64,000 bases of DNA, from assembly GCA_036924085.1 (NCBI GenBank), contig JAVGWX010000003.1:119598264-119662263 (forward strand). Direction: 5' to 3'. The stretch is from Ariolimax columbianus (lineage: Eukaryota; Mollusca; Gastropoda; Stylommatophora; Arionidae). Under the pieces are notes generated by a model. It had not been told where the DNA came from. It saw only the letters and a list, made by a program, of their open reading frames with translations, and ran no database searches. This document shows, one piece after another, positions 46,100 to 57,370 of the stretch; the first letter of the stretch is position 1; every line of letters begins with the position of its first letter. The position numbers were made by a program, and so were the translations under genes.

Positions 46100-46926
46100 T
46101 AAGCAAATCGCATATTCAATCTTGTGCAGTTGCCCAAAGAGAAACCCAGAAAAGAATGTAAACAGAAAATTGGAGTGCCTAAAATACAGTATACAAACAG
46201 CAAATGACAGCTTGCCAGTAAAAGAAATCAAGAATTGTCAAATATGGATGACAGAAGGTATCCTAATTAAAATATCAGAAGGAAATAATGCGAAAAACTC
46301 CCCAGAATATCTAAACATAAATATACATACAAGCATGCGCATGATGTGTAGAGTGGCTAAAGAAACGCAAATTGAGAAAAGAGCCAAATTAATTGACGAT
46401 TTGGAAATTAAGCACAATACCAAGGATTTGCATGAGGAAATAAGAATCATGTCAAATCAGAAAAACATGACGTAAATGGAGGAAGCTATATTAAAACTGG
46501 AAATGACGAAATTATATTTCTTGAGACAGATACTTCAGAGAGATGTGCAGAGTATGTCAGAATTATTCTATGAAAACTGAGGCATTAAACTACAAGTACT
46601 AGATAATGAAGGGCTGATAATCTTAAAATAAGAAGTAAAGAAAACACTAAAATTGATATAACAAAGCAAAACTGCAGTTCTAGATAACGTTAAAATACAA
46701 ATGATAAACATAGTAAAGGACTTTGGTATAAGCCCATTCACAGAACTAGGCTACGACATACATAAGGCAGGATACATACTCAAAAACTTGGCACCCGTAT
46801 TTATCACTAACTTGAATACTTTAATATTTATTATATTGCTTAATAAACATACATCAGTAGATTATATAGATTATAGAACAACCAGCCTAATTAGTCACAT
46901 GACCGACATACTACTCAAGATTATTA

Positions 46927-46929
<3 letters not shown>
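46100..46929 (+). pseudogene. RTE-like LINE RT remnant (family J), part 1
   Basis: Frames contain LRQILQRDVQSMSELF, DNVKIQMINIVKDFGISPF and RTTSLISHMTDILLKII, the N-terminal part of an RTE reverse transcriptase (the P-D-N-I and HRTISLMSH-type blocks). Many stops separate them. Interrupted after 46929 by an RNase H LINE with a 10-bp target duplication; reading resumes in frame at 47529. Confidence 0.8.
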
Positions 46930-46958
<29 letters not shown>

Positions 46959-47518
46959 CTTCTTCTTCGTACGCTGTCAGACGTCAACCTGTATTTTTTC
47001 GAAAAAAGCAGCGGTTATCCTGAGGCTGTCGACACTGCCATAGAGCTTGTCTAGTGTTGCCACTGGTGATGGCCACATGTGCTTTCTCTGGTCCTCGTAT
47101 TTCGGGCAGTTTTGCAGCAGATGTTCAGCGATCATTTTTCCGGTACCACAACTGCATTCGTCAGTGCCACCTATCTTCAGTTTATTGAATAGGTGGTACC
47201 TCAGTCTGTTGTGGTCTGTGCAGAGTCTGAAGACCACGCCCTGCTCTCTTCTGTTCAATTGGTAATAGGCATCATTTTTTGTATAGCCAGTATGTTCTGT
47301 TTCCCATTTGGCCATGTATCTGGCTCTAATAAGCCTTTTGGACTCTTCGTAGGTCACACTAGAATCTGGTTGTGGTAGTCTTGCACCTTCTTTTGCCAGT
47401 CTGTCTGCCTCCTCGTTGCCTTGGATGTTACAATGGGATGGAACCCACTGTACCACTACTCTTTTTGGTGCGGTCTGCTGGCATAGTTGACAGAGTACTG
47501 CTCTTAAATCATCATGAT
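46930..47518 (-). mobile_element. RNase H LINE (family B, copy 2), nested in RTE remnant
   Basis: Left edge (TTC)n is the GAA tail; the minus frame 46977-47456 reads WVPSHCNIQGNEEADRLAK and ends AFFEKIQVDV. ATTATTATAC flanks it at 46920-46929 and 47519-47528, so insertion limits are exact (589 bp, severely 5'-truncated, RNase H C-half only). Confidence 0.95.
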
Positions 47519-47528
47519 ATTATTATAC

Positions 47529-48092
47529 AAGTACGAGTTAAAAATAAAATATTTATAGAGAAATGTTTTGAAGAGCATTTTGAGTTTCGAAAGAACAGCG
47601 GAACTAGAGAAGCAATACTTAGTATGATAATATTGACAGTGCATATACAAATATATATGTACACAAGAGTATCTGTTTGCGTTTCTCACACTTAAGTAAA
47701 GCATTTGTCCTGTATGAAAACTAAATGAGTACCTCCAAGAAATTAATCTAGATGGAAAATGGATTAGACTAGCAAGTAACGTTTTTTGAAAGCAAGTACC
47801 ATCAGTTAGATTTGAGAAAAGGGATGTGATACAGGATTATCACCTTGTCTATTTAACATCTAACAGAGATCATTTTTAGAAAGACTGAAGGTATGCCATT
47901 AATGGAAGAACAATTCACAATCTAAGATAAGACACAGTATTGTTGACTGAAAGTAAGCAAGAGTTATGGGAACTGGTGGAGACAGTCTACAGTATAAGTA
48001 ATAAATGTGGAGTTGACAGTAACAACAGGAAAACTAAAACGTAGACAATTTTCAAAATAAACATGAAGCCCACAATAAACATCAAAATACAG
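47529..48092 (+). pseudogene. RTE-like LINE RT remnant (family J), part 2
   Basis: Continues QVRVKNKIFIEKCFEEHFEF, then KNSGTREAILSM, LNEYLQEINLDGKWIRL, SVRFEKRDVIQD, RTIHNLR and DTVLLTESKQELWELVETV, covering RT palm motifs. The catalytic FADD position reads R-stop-DTV (DD altered). Followed by NIKIQ and then a SINE. Confidence 0.82.
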
Positions 48093-48261
48093 GGAGCCGA
48101 GCAGCGCAGCGCGCTAGCTTCACATCTGAGTGGTCCTTGGTTCATTCCCAGTTTATGCGGAAATGTTTTTTTCAGTCCGGGAAGTACAAGCGGCGAGCTC
48201 TTGAAATATGAGATCACTAACACCTCACACTGCTACGCTCCTCTGATGCAATTTCCAGTTT
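48093..48261 (+). mobile_element. tRNA-like SINE nested in RTE remnant
   Basis: The head AGCAGCGCAGCGCGCTAGC and TGGTTCATTCCC (B-box-like) begin the insert. AAATACAG at 48085-48092 and 48262-48269 is the target duplication. The host reading frame (NIKIQ...KIMEQ) resumes cleanly after it. Confidence 0.8.
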
Positions 48262-48480
48262 AAATACAGAAGATCATGGAACAAGCTACTTGAACCTAGT
48301 AGATAATAACAATTAATAGTGTATGTGAACGAAGGCAAGAAGAAAATATGAATCGCCAAAAACACATTAAACAACATGATAAATATATTGACATCCAGAC
48401 AGATAACAAATAAACTAACAATTAGAGTTATCGAGTGTTATGTATTCTATATGTTATGTATGTTATGTATGCGTTCACTG
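48262..48480 (+). pseudogene. RTE-like LINE remnant (family J), part 3
   Basis: KIMEQAT, then YVNEGKKKI, NTLNNMINILTSRQITNKLT and IRVIECYVFYML, the thumb region before the YG-ETW block. Decayed by stops; no 3' end seen. Confidence 0.75.
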
Positions 48481-48714
48481 AGTCAGGCCTCTAAATACGG
48501 TTGGGTTGATTGGAACAAGATACACGTTATTTACCAGTTACAATTTTCTAACGAGTCAAAGACTCAGTTGTCTTCCATTATGACTTAATATGTCCACACG
48601 GATTAAACCTGAAATTCAGCAATTGGTGTACGAGTCTTGACTATATTGTCGAGAAACAAGGACTTCTAATGAGCGGTTTGCAAGACAACTTCCCTAAGAG
48701 AGACAACTCTGACC

Positions 48715-48870
48715 AAAAACAACTGCTGCCTTGCAGTTAGGCTGGGAACAGCCAAAGGCTAAGGAGGGCATCCCTACAGAAACGCCTGTTGAAATCGGAT
48801 GCCACAGGCTTAACAAAATAAAACAGTGCAACGTATATCGCTGTAAACAGCGTACGATGAAGAAGAAGAA
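48715..48870 (+). mobile_element. SINE-like repeat with CGTACGATGAAGAAG tail
   Basis: A ~140-bp body (GGCTGGGAACAGCCAAAGGC, ATCGGATGCCACAGGCTTAA) ends GTAAACAGCGTACGATGAAG then AAGAAG. The last ~20 bases resemble the 3' end of the family B LINE on its coding strand (GACTGCGTACGAAGAAGAAG). I see no second full copy. Confidence 0.6.
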
Positions 48871-49119
48871 AAAGACAATGAGCGGTTGAGAGATGAAAAT
48901 AATTCAGGAGAATCGTGTTTGTAAAATATAAACGTGCACATTTTTGTGTTACGCATTGAACAGTAATAACAAGGAAAAGGAAGTCATTCAATAAACTGGT
49001 CAGGAATGAAGTGTTAGAATATATTAAGATTGTGAGATGGGGTTACCAATTCCCTTCTTCGCTACCCTTTTCGTCCTTTCCAGTGAACAGTCAAGAAGTT
49101 TATAATATCTTGTGCCTAA

Positions 49120-49168
49120 TCGGGCTGTGATGGGAGCGACTTTCTGCAAAGGGCATGCTACATGATGA
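49120..49168 (+). mobile_element. Family E LINE 3' tip
   Basis: CTGTGATGGGAGCGACTTTC then TGCAAAGGGCATGCTACATG ATGATG is the last ~45 bp of family E, an extreme 5' truncation. Confidence 0.8.
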
Positions 49169-49924
49169 TGATTGCGCATGAAATGGCTTTTCGCAAGATG
49201 TTTCTTTTTTTAATTTTACACAATCTATTCATGCAGTAGACACAGGATATATCATATACCTTGCGACTAAGTTATACCAGGTATTTGCACTACATCTTGT
49301 CCAACCCCATGTCACACATGACGTACCAGCTGCTTTGCGGCTAGCGGTACTAGATATATAGGTACTCAGACAATTATGCAGATAGACAGGTAGATAAGTA
49401 AACAGAAATCGTATGTACGAGAGAGACTATTCCATTAAGTGCTGTGAATATTTGGTTGATAGAAGCTTTGTGAGTGATTGCTGGGTGAACTGGTGGACTG
49501 ATGGATGAATGGATGGACAGACAAACTGATGGATGCATGAATAATCCAGAAAAACCTTTGAACTCCATCCATAATGCATTCCATCTCTCCAAACATTAAA
49601 CGTTGTATCGAATATTTGCTTACCAATACACACAAAAAAGTGAATGATTATTAGGACAAAGGGAATGGATGTGTTGTTTCTTTCCTCGCATGGCATAACA
49701 GGCTACTAAAAAAGGTGTTTGGGACCAGAAAAAACTCACCATGTAAAAACTACTTCTACTAAACTGCGCATCAAAGGACTGGAATCCGGCTTTACTAAAA
49801 GCTGGTTAATATAAGACAAATACAATGTTGGAACTATGCTGGAACAAATGGAGTGACGAAATTGTGATTTGATTAATTGAATGCACAGTACAAGTATATC
49901 TATACCGTTTACGTCTTTCGACAG

Positions 49925-49991
49925 CTGCTGGCTTCACTCGGGAACACCTGTTGACTACATCATTCATGGGCCGGTTCTCTTTCTCCTTGCG
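49925..49991 (+). CDS. GPCR exon: ECL2 and TM5 start
   Basis: A 67-base exon between TTTCGACAG and GTAAAT. One base completes the split Thr, then 22 codons to phase 0. CWLHSGTPVDYIIHGPVLFL begins with the conserved ECL2 Cys-Trp (the Cys pairs with TM3). DYIIHGPV resembles the CRF-receptor DYIYQGPM and calcitonin-receptor YIIHGPV at the top of TM5. It follows an intron of nearly 15 kb. Confidence 0.9.
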
Positions 49992-50573
49992 GTAAATATG
50001 TTATTTTTTTTAACTGCTAATATATATTTCCTAAGACATACAAAGATGATGTAAATAATGCTGCTAGTTTTTTTTAAATAAAAATACCTCGTTTAGTTTT
50101 CTGATTTGTGACTACTTATAGCTTTCTTGCATACTTGTTCTGTAGACTTTTCAGAGGCTGTGCTGACGTACTGCATATACAATGCACATACCGCTGGCGA
50201 ATTGTGGTTAAATTACGGGCAGATCATAGGTGAACTATAAACATACTTTTGGTATAAATATATTCTGAATCAATCCATAAAACAATAATCTTTCAACTCT
50301 CAAAGAAGCATAGGCTTTCAGCAAACAATCGCCAAACTGTCCTAGTCTCAGAAAACAGTGCCAACTCTCCCACGAAGTCATTTTTTTATCAATTCGGTGT
50401 AGCCAATCGTTGATGAAAGTATGTGCTTCCTTTGTCAAGGCATTGGTAGTTCCCAATAGAACAGCACATATTTCACATAGAGTTGAAGATCTTAAATTTG
50501 ATATTAGAACTAATCACCCATATAGGTAATTAAGACCCTAGAGAAATGGAACCCCTGCTCGCATTATGAATTC

Positions 50574-51219
50574 TTCTTCTTCTTCTTCTTCTTCTGCGTA
50601 CACAGTCAGACAGTAACCATTATTTTTTCGAAAAAAGCGGCGGTCATCCTGAGACTCTCGCCACTACCATAGAGCTTGTCTTGCAGTTCCACTGGCAATG
50701 GCCACATCTGCTCTCTCTGATCCTCGTATGTCGGGCAGTTCTGCAGCAGATGTTCAGTGGTCATTTTACCAGTACCGCACGGGCATTCGTCGGTACACCC
50801 TATCTTCAATTTGTTGAAGAGGTGGTACCTCAGTCTGTTGTGGCCAGTGCGAAGTCTGAAGACAACGACCTGCTCTCTTCGGTTCAACTGGTAATAGGCA
50901 TCGTTTTTGGTGTAACCAGTATGTTCGGTTTCCCATTTGGACATGTACCTGGCTTTGATAAGCCGTTTTGACTCTTCGTACGTCATACTGGTATCTATTT
51001 GTGGTAGCCTTGCACCTTCTTTTGCCAGTCTGTCTGCCTCCTCGTTGCCTTGGATGTTGCAGTGTGACGGAACCCACTGTACCACTACCCTTTTTGGTGC
51101 GGACTGTTGGCACAGTTTGCAGAGTGCTGCTCTTAAGTCATTAAGCTCAGTGTTTTTCTGGCTTTTTAGCGCTGTGACTACTTCGAGAGCATCTGTCAGC
51201 AGGACTATATGGCTCTCAT
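50574..51219 (-). mobile_element. RNase H LINE (family B, copy 3)
   Basis: 13-bp duplication GCATTATGAATTC (50561-50573, 51220-51232) and a (GAA)n tail. The minus frame reads HIVLLTDALEVVTALKSQK, WVPSHCNIQGNEEADRLAK and ends AFFEKIMVTV without a frameshift. The extra N-terminal codons upstream of 51219 come from flanking intron. Only the RNase H second half and zinc-knuckle-like tail (CPCGTGKMTTEHLLQNC) remain. By eye it is very close to copy 1. Confidence 0.95.
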
Positions 51220-51729
51220 GCATTATGAATTCGTAGGTCAATATCCCTTTCCGTATCTCCGATCTTATCGATATTGCTTCCAAGATAGATAAACAGCTCT
51301 TAATCATGTATAGAATGATTTCCTAGCGAATGCGATTGACAGTAGCAGAATTTCGTGTCATCATGTTAGTCTTGTTTCAGTATACGCGCAGACCCACTTC
51401 TTTCGACTGTATATCAATCATATTTAATTTACCCTAATCTGTCTGTGATCGTGGAACAGAAAAACCATTTCATCTGCGAAGTTTAGATGTTCTAGCTGTC
51501 GAGATATAGTCCACTTTATCCGACTGCTGTCTACTGTTCTGTTTTCAATGAACCAGTCCGTTGCAAGTAAAAAGAAAAAAGTCCGATAGGAGACATTACT
51601 GTGATACCAATTTTGATCTGAAAAGGTACAGAGAGTTAACCTCCATGGAAGCACACGAAATTTCATTGCCTGGAACGCTTCGTTGATTATTTTAGTTAGA
51701 TTTTTCAAAATGTACTTTAAATACGCGAC

Positions 51730-52075
51730 AAATATGACGTTAGATAACTGTAGACATGTGTATATATAGACACGAGTCAAGCACATGTAGACATAATATA
51801 GACACATGTAGATGTAACACGCCTCAAACATGTGTAAATATAATATAAATTTGTGTGTATATATAGATACGAGTCAAATATTTCTAGACATTTTATAGAC
51901 ATGTGTAGATATAGACGCAAGTTAAACATGTGTACACATTATATAGACGTGTGAAGGTACAAACACAAGTCAAACATTAGTAGACATACTGTAAATATAA
52001 ATATGTGTAGATATGTCACGTCAAACTTTTGTTTAAACAAAATATAGACATGTGTATATATACTTGGAATCCTGG
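51730..52075. repeat. Degenerate ~45-bp AT-rich minisatellite
   Basis: Units such as TAGACATGTGTAGATATAG then ACACGAGTCAAACATGTG recur 7-8 times, and short relics reappear at 52400-52480, 52830-52890 and 53170-53220. This suggests one older array interrupted by later insertions. Confidence 0.8.
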
Positions 52076-52229
52076 TATTCAAACAGGCATGTTAATGTAT
52101 GTTGCCAGGTAGCTGAAAGCTTTGGCTATACGTAGTAGGTATTTTACAACTAACTGCGGCTTACTAGACCTGGGGAAAGGTGCAAACAATTTGAGTAGAA
52201 TTTTAACGTGAATTGTTTAATTTTTTTTC

Positions 52230-52405
52230 CGGGCAGCGGAGGTTAAGCCTACTCTTTTCGATTTCAAACTACCAAAAGATTTTTAACGGGCTATTTACCA
52301 GAAGATCCACGTCAAAAAAATCCCGTTCTCCACCGTGATTTGAACCCCCGACCTCCGTCACCCGAGACGGACACCTTACCTCGAGACCACTGAGCCCCCT
52401 GTGTG
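52230..52405 (-). mobile_element. tRNA-derived SINE in the ~45-bp array
   Basis: Minus-strand head CTCAGTGGTCTCGAGG (A-box area) and GGGGGTTCAAATCACGG (B box) followed by TTTTTTTGACGTGGATCTTC. Flanked by the same minisatellite on both sides. Confidence 0.8.
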
Positions 52406-53087
52406 TATATATAACACATGTAATACATTATGTAGACACACTATGGACATGTACAGATATAGGAGCATTAAACACATGCCGTATATCTATATTTCATATG
52501 TTTCCTTTTAAGTAAATAAGACGCAGGGGCCGCAGCAGAATGTACAAAAACATATCAATAAACACATGCCAAACACAGACAGCTCGACCTGGGTACACAT
52601 ACACACATTTTAAAATGACCTTACCACCGAACTGTCTTCTTAGACAGACAGAACAGAACTTAAGGACAACTTTTGTGTACCCATTTGTCCTTGAAGGAGA
52701 CCTTTTAGTGGATAGACAGATTGTTATCATTTTATTATGTACCCATCTATACTTGCCTATTTGTTTGTCGATAGGAGATGATAAAGACAAAGTAATACAA
52801 ACGCCATATACATACTGCAAACATGTGTAGGTATATTTAAGACACGCAACAGACGTGAAATAGACGTACTGTAAACATATGCAAATCCGAGTGTTACCTG
52901 GGTCAAAAACTGGAACAAAGATTAGTAAGACTGTAACATATGAAGCAAGTCGTAAGGATGGTTGGGGACGGGACTAGCTTCTCAATCTCGTAAACACTTT
53001 ATATCACAAAAAACCTCAACATAAGTAGAGGTCATTGCGTGGTGACTTGTCGTGTGTTTGCTGTAGGTATATGCTCCATCGGGAGCA

Positions 53088-53172
53088 GAAAGGTTTTGAT
53101 TGATTGTTGATGATTGATTGATGATTGATTGTTTGATGATTGATTGATTGATGATTAATTGATTGATTGATT
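53088..53172. repeat. (TGAT)n microsatellite
   Basis: TTGATTGATTGTTGATGATT-type repeat of about 85 bp. The open frames here (Ile-Asn-Gln-Ser) are by-products. Confidence 0.9.
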
Positions 53173-53706
53173 GAAACATATGCAGACATGAACAAACGAT
53201 AAATGTACCGTAGACATGAAGGCAGTGTTGTAACATTTTGGAAACTACTATTGTTTGTTGCATTCCAATGGCTGCTGGTCAATTCAGTGCCAGTCCAATG
53301 GCAGTCCAGTGCCATTCTTATATAACTACAAGTCTTCTTCATTAGCTTTACTGTGCCATACAGTGTTTTTACGATTGTGGACGGCACTTGTAAGATTATT
53401 TTCCTTATGGCCGCTAGCGCTTTACACTGAATGAGTAGATATCTGGTTCATCAGGGTGAGAGCAGTGTCTGCATAGGGCAGATGAGGAAGGTTGATCGCT
53501 TTTAGTGGCTATTGACTTTAATGTGTCTTGCTTTGGACTAAAAGATGAGATTGTGTTATATTATGTGTATTATCTTTAGGGTGGAAATACTTTAGCTGTA
53601 TTTTGTTCACTCATTCCAACTCGCAAGATGTACACTTGTAAAGTTGTTGTCAAGTTCCCATAAATGTGTTTATAACGAAAAATAACATTTCATTCTACAT
53701 CAACAG

Positions 53707-53792
53707 AGTAATGTGTTTTTCATAGTGGCCATCATATGGGTGCTTGTCACTAAAATGAAAGCTTCGAACACACTGGAAACACGCCAGTCCAG
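53707..53792 (+). CDS. GPCR exon: TM5 and ICL3
   Basis: An 86-base exon, acceptor CAACAG, donor GTATGT: 28 codons from phase 0 plus two bases. SNVFFIVAIIWVLVTKMKAS aligns one-to-one, ungapped, with the CRF-receptor block that ends ILMTKLRAS. It is followed by NTLETRQSR, the ICL3 region that contacts the G protein. The Lys and Arg residues of the TM5/ICL3 border are present. Confidence 0.92.
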
Positions 53793-54599
53793 GTATGTAC
53801 CATGTGTGTGAATATTTGTCTTTTCTCTATCCGTTCCATAGATTATCTATTTTCGATTTCAACCTTAAAATTCGTGAAGATCATTTACAACATCTAAATA
53901 ATACAATGTATGCCTGTTATAAATGACATCAAACACTGTTTTCGGAGTTAGCATTATCATGTGTTATGCCTGGTGGTCTTGGCGATCAATTACTTTCAAA
54001 TTGCTGTTGTTCTAGGCTGATCCTGCTTAGTTGTTCTTACTTCAACGACTTCTCTGGTAGCAGGTAGTGGTAGCTTTTACTATACACCGGGGATACTGAA
54101 GAAGGTGGACGTATGTCCTGATAACGGTAGTGCAATGTCAGGGTTTTTCCGCAGACTCATCCCTACAGAGATCGCAATGGCGATCCCTACTTGGTTAGCC
54201 AGGGTGCTGAACCACACACCCTTTCCAGAACGGGCTTAATTATTCCATCAATCTGGACATACCGTCTCTGCCTAGTCGCTGCTGTCTTCTATATCTCTCT
54301 CGGTTTCACGGATATTATAAAACTATGGGGAATCAACAAGTTGAATTAATTTTTGTAAACGATATTTGGAGCTGTTAAATTTGAAAAGAATTTGTGCTTT
54401 AGTGCACAGTTCGTTTCGCACATGTCCTGTTGTCGTGACTGTCAGTGTATAGCCGCTCACGGGAAGTATGGAACAATGGAAGCACAGCAAACAAGGACAA
54501 GTTATAAAGTATGAAGGACCATTATTTTAGATCTAATCTATTTTCTGAGTTGGTGTGACCAGTTCGCTTTCTCGCCGCTTTCCCTTTCCTAAACGTTAG

Positions 54600-54715
54600 C
54601 CAGCTTCTTATTTACGACTGGGTAAACTGTAGCATGTCAACACAAGACATCAAACTTGGGCTCTTGTCCATGACAGAAAAGAACTCTAACCACTCCACCA
54701 CACAGACGCTTAAAA
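54600..54715 (-). mobile_element. tRNA-like SINE fragment
   Basis: Minus strand: GTGTGGTGGAGTGGTTAGAG (A box) then AAGAGCCCAAGTTTGATGTC (weak B box). Degenerate. Confidence 0.65.
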
Positions 54716-54785
54716 AATATAAATATGCCTTCTGATATAAATGATATATGCTTAATAAAACAATTCAAATTTAGATCCTAAAAAT

Positions 54786-55187
54786 ATGTCTATGAAGTAT
54801 TTAGAAACAGAGAACCTGAAAATATATGAAGAACTTGACAATGACGATTTACCTACTAACTTTGTAATTGGTTTAATATATTTTAACAAACTACCAAAGT
54901 TAGTTCGCCAGAAATCTGTTTTTGAAGCTTTTTACATGCACAAAAAACCGGGATTAAGTCTCCATTTTAAAATCGGCGATTTGAAAATCACCGACCCTGC
55001 GTTCCTCTCAATAATACAATGTTTGAATAGTTACATTTCAATCAAATATGTCCTTATGCCTGTGTTGCCTTCTCTCACGTTTATTATCTCTTGTGTATGG
55101 ACACCAGAGAATACTCGCAGGCTAATAAGTAAAGTAGTGATAACCAACGCAAAGGGCTACACCAAGGTAGAAATGTTATTGGGTTAG
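54786..55187 (+). CDS. Orphan 133-codon open frame, unknown product
   Basis: An ATG frame with A at -3 runs 133 codons in AT-rich intronic DNA where stops should be frequent. The predicted protein has an acidic N-terminal third (ENLKIYEELDNDDLP), a Lys-rich middle and a hydrophobic stretch (LMPVLPSLTFIISCVW) that could be one membrane helix. I do not recognise a family. It has no splice sites in phase with the receptor and sits in intron 7 on the same strand. A tRNA-like SINE starts one base after its stop. It may be a fragment of a mobile-element protein, a processed gene fragment, or chance. Confidence 0.25.
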   Translation: MSMKYLETENLKIYEELDNDDLPTNFVIGLIYFNKLPKLVRQKSVFEAFYMHKKPGLSLHFKIGDLKITDPAFLSIIQCLNSYISIKYVLMPVLPSLTFIISCVWTPENTRRLISKVVITNAKGYTKVEMLLG

Positions 55188-55188
55188 G

Positions 55189-55290
55189 GGAGAGATACTA
55201 ACTAGTTGGCCGAATCTTCTAAACTCTCATCGCATAGAAGTCCTTAGTTCGAATCCAGATTAGTTGTCACATTACTTCTTTTCTGTAATA
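55189..55290 (+). mobile_element. tRNA-derived SINE head
   Basis: A box TAACTAGTTGG and a B box AGTTCGAATCC (one base from the consensus) with tRNA-like spacing, starting GGGGAGAGATAC. The 3' body is not delimited. Confidence 0.7.
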
Positions 55291-56695
55291 TGGTGTTTGT
55301 TGTCACAGTGCTTAAAATGTACATGTCTTTATGATGGATGTCGCTTATTTGTCTTTATTATAATGTTTTATGGGTCTCATCATAAGATAATCCACTCAAA
55401 CGATTTGATGCAATCACCAGTTGTCTGTCCAAAATAGTGAATCACAGGTGCAATTGTTTTGATCAGAAATATTACAGTCGAATTTTAAGAAAAAAACGTT
55501 TATTAATTAGAAGATATAACTTGTACAATAATTCTTTCGATCAATCACCTTATGAATTACATATCTTTAGTTGCACACCGAATATTAAGAACATTAGCTG
55601 ACAATCTATGTGCATACTTTTCCGAAATAAATGTGAATTTAAGCGGCGTAGGATGTGTAGGGAAGGGCACTGGCCAACAAAAGGCTGCGGCTTAGTACAA
55701 TGGAGTAATAAAAACTCCATTTCCAACCAGCGGTTAATTCTGCTGAATCCCCACTTGACTTACTAAGGTGTGTAAGTTATCTGTCGTTAGTCACGTGTGA
55801 CGATCAGATACTGTAGGTCCGTGTTGCTGTAGGCTTTCACTTACTTTACATATCCATCTACCACGCGGACTTCCTCGTACGTTGCAACTAGATTTTCTTG
55901 TTCTCTAAGCGTGCCTTAGTTTACAAGTTATATTCTTATGAGGTGGCTGAAGCCTCTTACTTTCTGTATGGCTTCATACGTATGAATTATGTTCTTATTA
56001 ATCTATAAAAATTTGATAAAATACATGTTTCTGCGTAATTATATTCATTATTCCTTGTTTGGCCAGCTCTAACCTAATTGACATACCATGATGCACACAT
56101 TCCTGGCCTCTCTCTGGTTAATTGCTGCCACTTCAAATCGTATTGTATCCTTTGTCGAGTCCATTTGTATTGTTCTTGTTATAATTCATTGTGTGTTTTA
56201 ATTTGTTCGTTTTCACTGACAAAGATCTGACAGCTATAACGTAATCTTTGTTATGTTACTGTCCCCGGTATTGGTATAGTGCGTTTCAAAACGCGTGCTC
56301 TTTGGTTTCGTCTGATATGTCCAGAACCCTTTTACTTGTCACCGTGAATATTTTCATGTGATTTTATATTTCTCTTGAGATTATGGTTTTATAATTCATA
56401 ATATTGTAATTTATTGTACATACATATATGTATCTATACTGTCATTTATTTAAACTGAGAAGCTTCATTGATCTTTGTCAGCGAAATAATTATTTTACAC
56501 CAAAATGTACAGTAATTGAACAAAGTGCTTACTTTTGAGAACTCTTATGTGTATCTTCAATTCCTATTTCAAAAATTCATAAATGTTAGTACCAAATAAT
56601 GCGCATAAATTCCCTCTTTTTCGTGAATTTTTATTTCGAAGTGCTTATTGCAAAAGAAGTCTATCGTATCGAAAACGGTACATAGATAGATCCAT
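55291..56695. other. Intron 7 unannotated AT-rich DNA
   Basis: No open frame with a recognisable domain and no repeat unit found. Confidence 0.4.
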
Positions 56696-57370
56696 CATCA
56701 TGTAGCGTGTCCTTTATAGAACGTCGCTCCCATCACAGTCAGTGTGAAAGAAACTCGTTCCCTTTTCACAACTCCAACCTCCGCCACACTCATACTCAGG
56801 AATTCCTGGATATCTTGGTGCCATCGTCTTCTTGGTCTACCCCTTCCTCTTTTGCCTGGCACCATACCTTCCATCACTGTTCTCTCGAGACAGTTGTGTC
56901 TCTTGATGTGACCAAAGTATTTACATTATCTGGCCAAAATGGAATTGATAAACCAGTTCTACTCTATGCTCAACTCTTGTCGAATGTCTACATTTGTCTT
57001 TTTCTCTGTCCAGGGTATTTTGAGGATTGTTCTATAACATTTTGACTCCAAGGATTCGATTCTTTGTCTGGAAGTTTTGATAATCGTTCATGATTCGTAG
57101 ACATAACATGCTACAGGAACAACACAAGCTCTAAAGACTTTTACTTTTATCATTTTGTTGGTGCTCTGCCATAATTTCTTCAGGCTGTTCAGTCTCTGCA
57201 TTGCCATAGCTAGTCTTCTTCTGATTTCTTTCTATCAGTCGCCAATTTTTGTCAATTCTGAAGCCCAGATATTCAAAATGTGTGACCTGATCTATTTCCT
57301 CACCACCCACTGTAAATGTATGCTGACATTGTGTTTTTGTCGGTTGCTTGTGGGTAGATCCAGCGTCTGA
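56695..57370 (-). pseudogene. Family E RTE-like LINE 3' part
   Basis: Left edge CATCATCATGTAGCGTGTCC is the (ATG)n tail. The minus strand reads EGMVPGKRGRGRPRRRWHQD-like tail sequence (here EGMVPGKRGRG, RRWHQDIQEFL), then, further upstream, RIDKNWRL and the YLGFRIDKN and EIRRRLAMAMQRLNSLKK block of the thumb. Stops and slips occur between blocks. Same orientation and family as 61205-61930. Confidence 0.82.
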
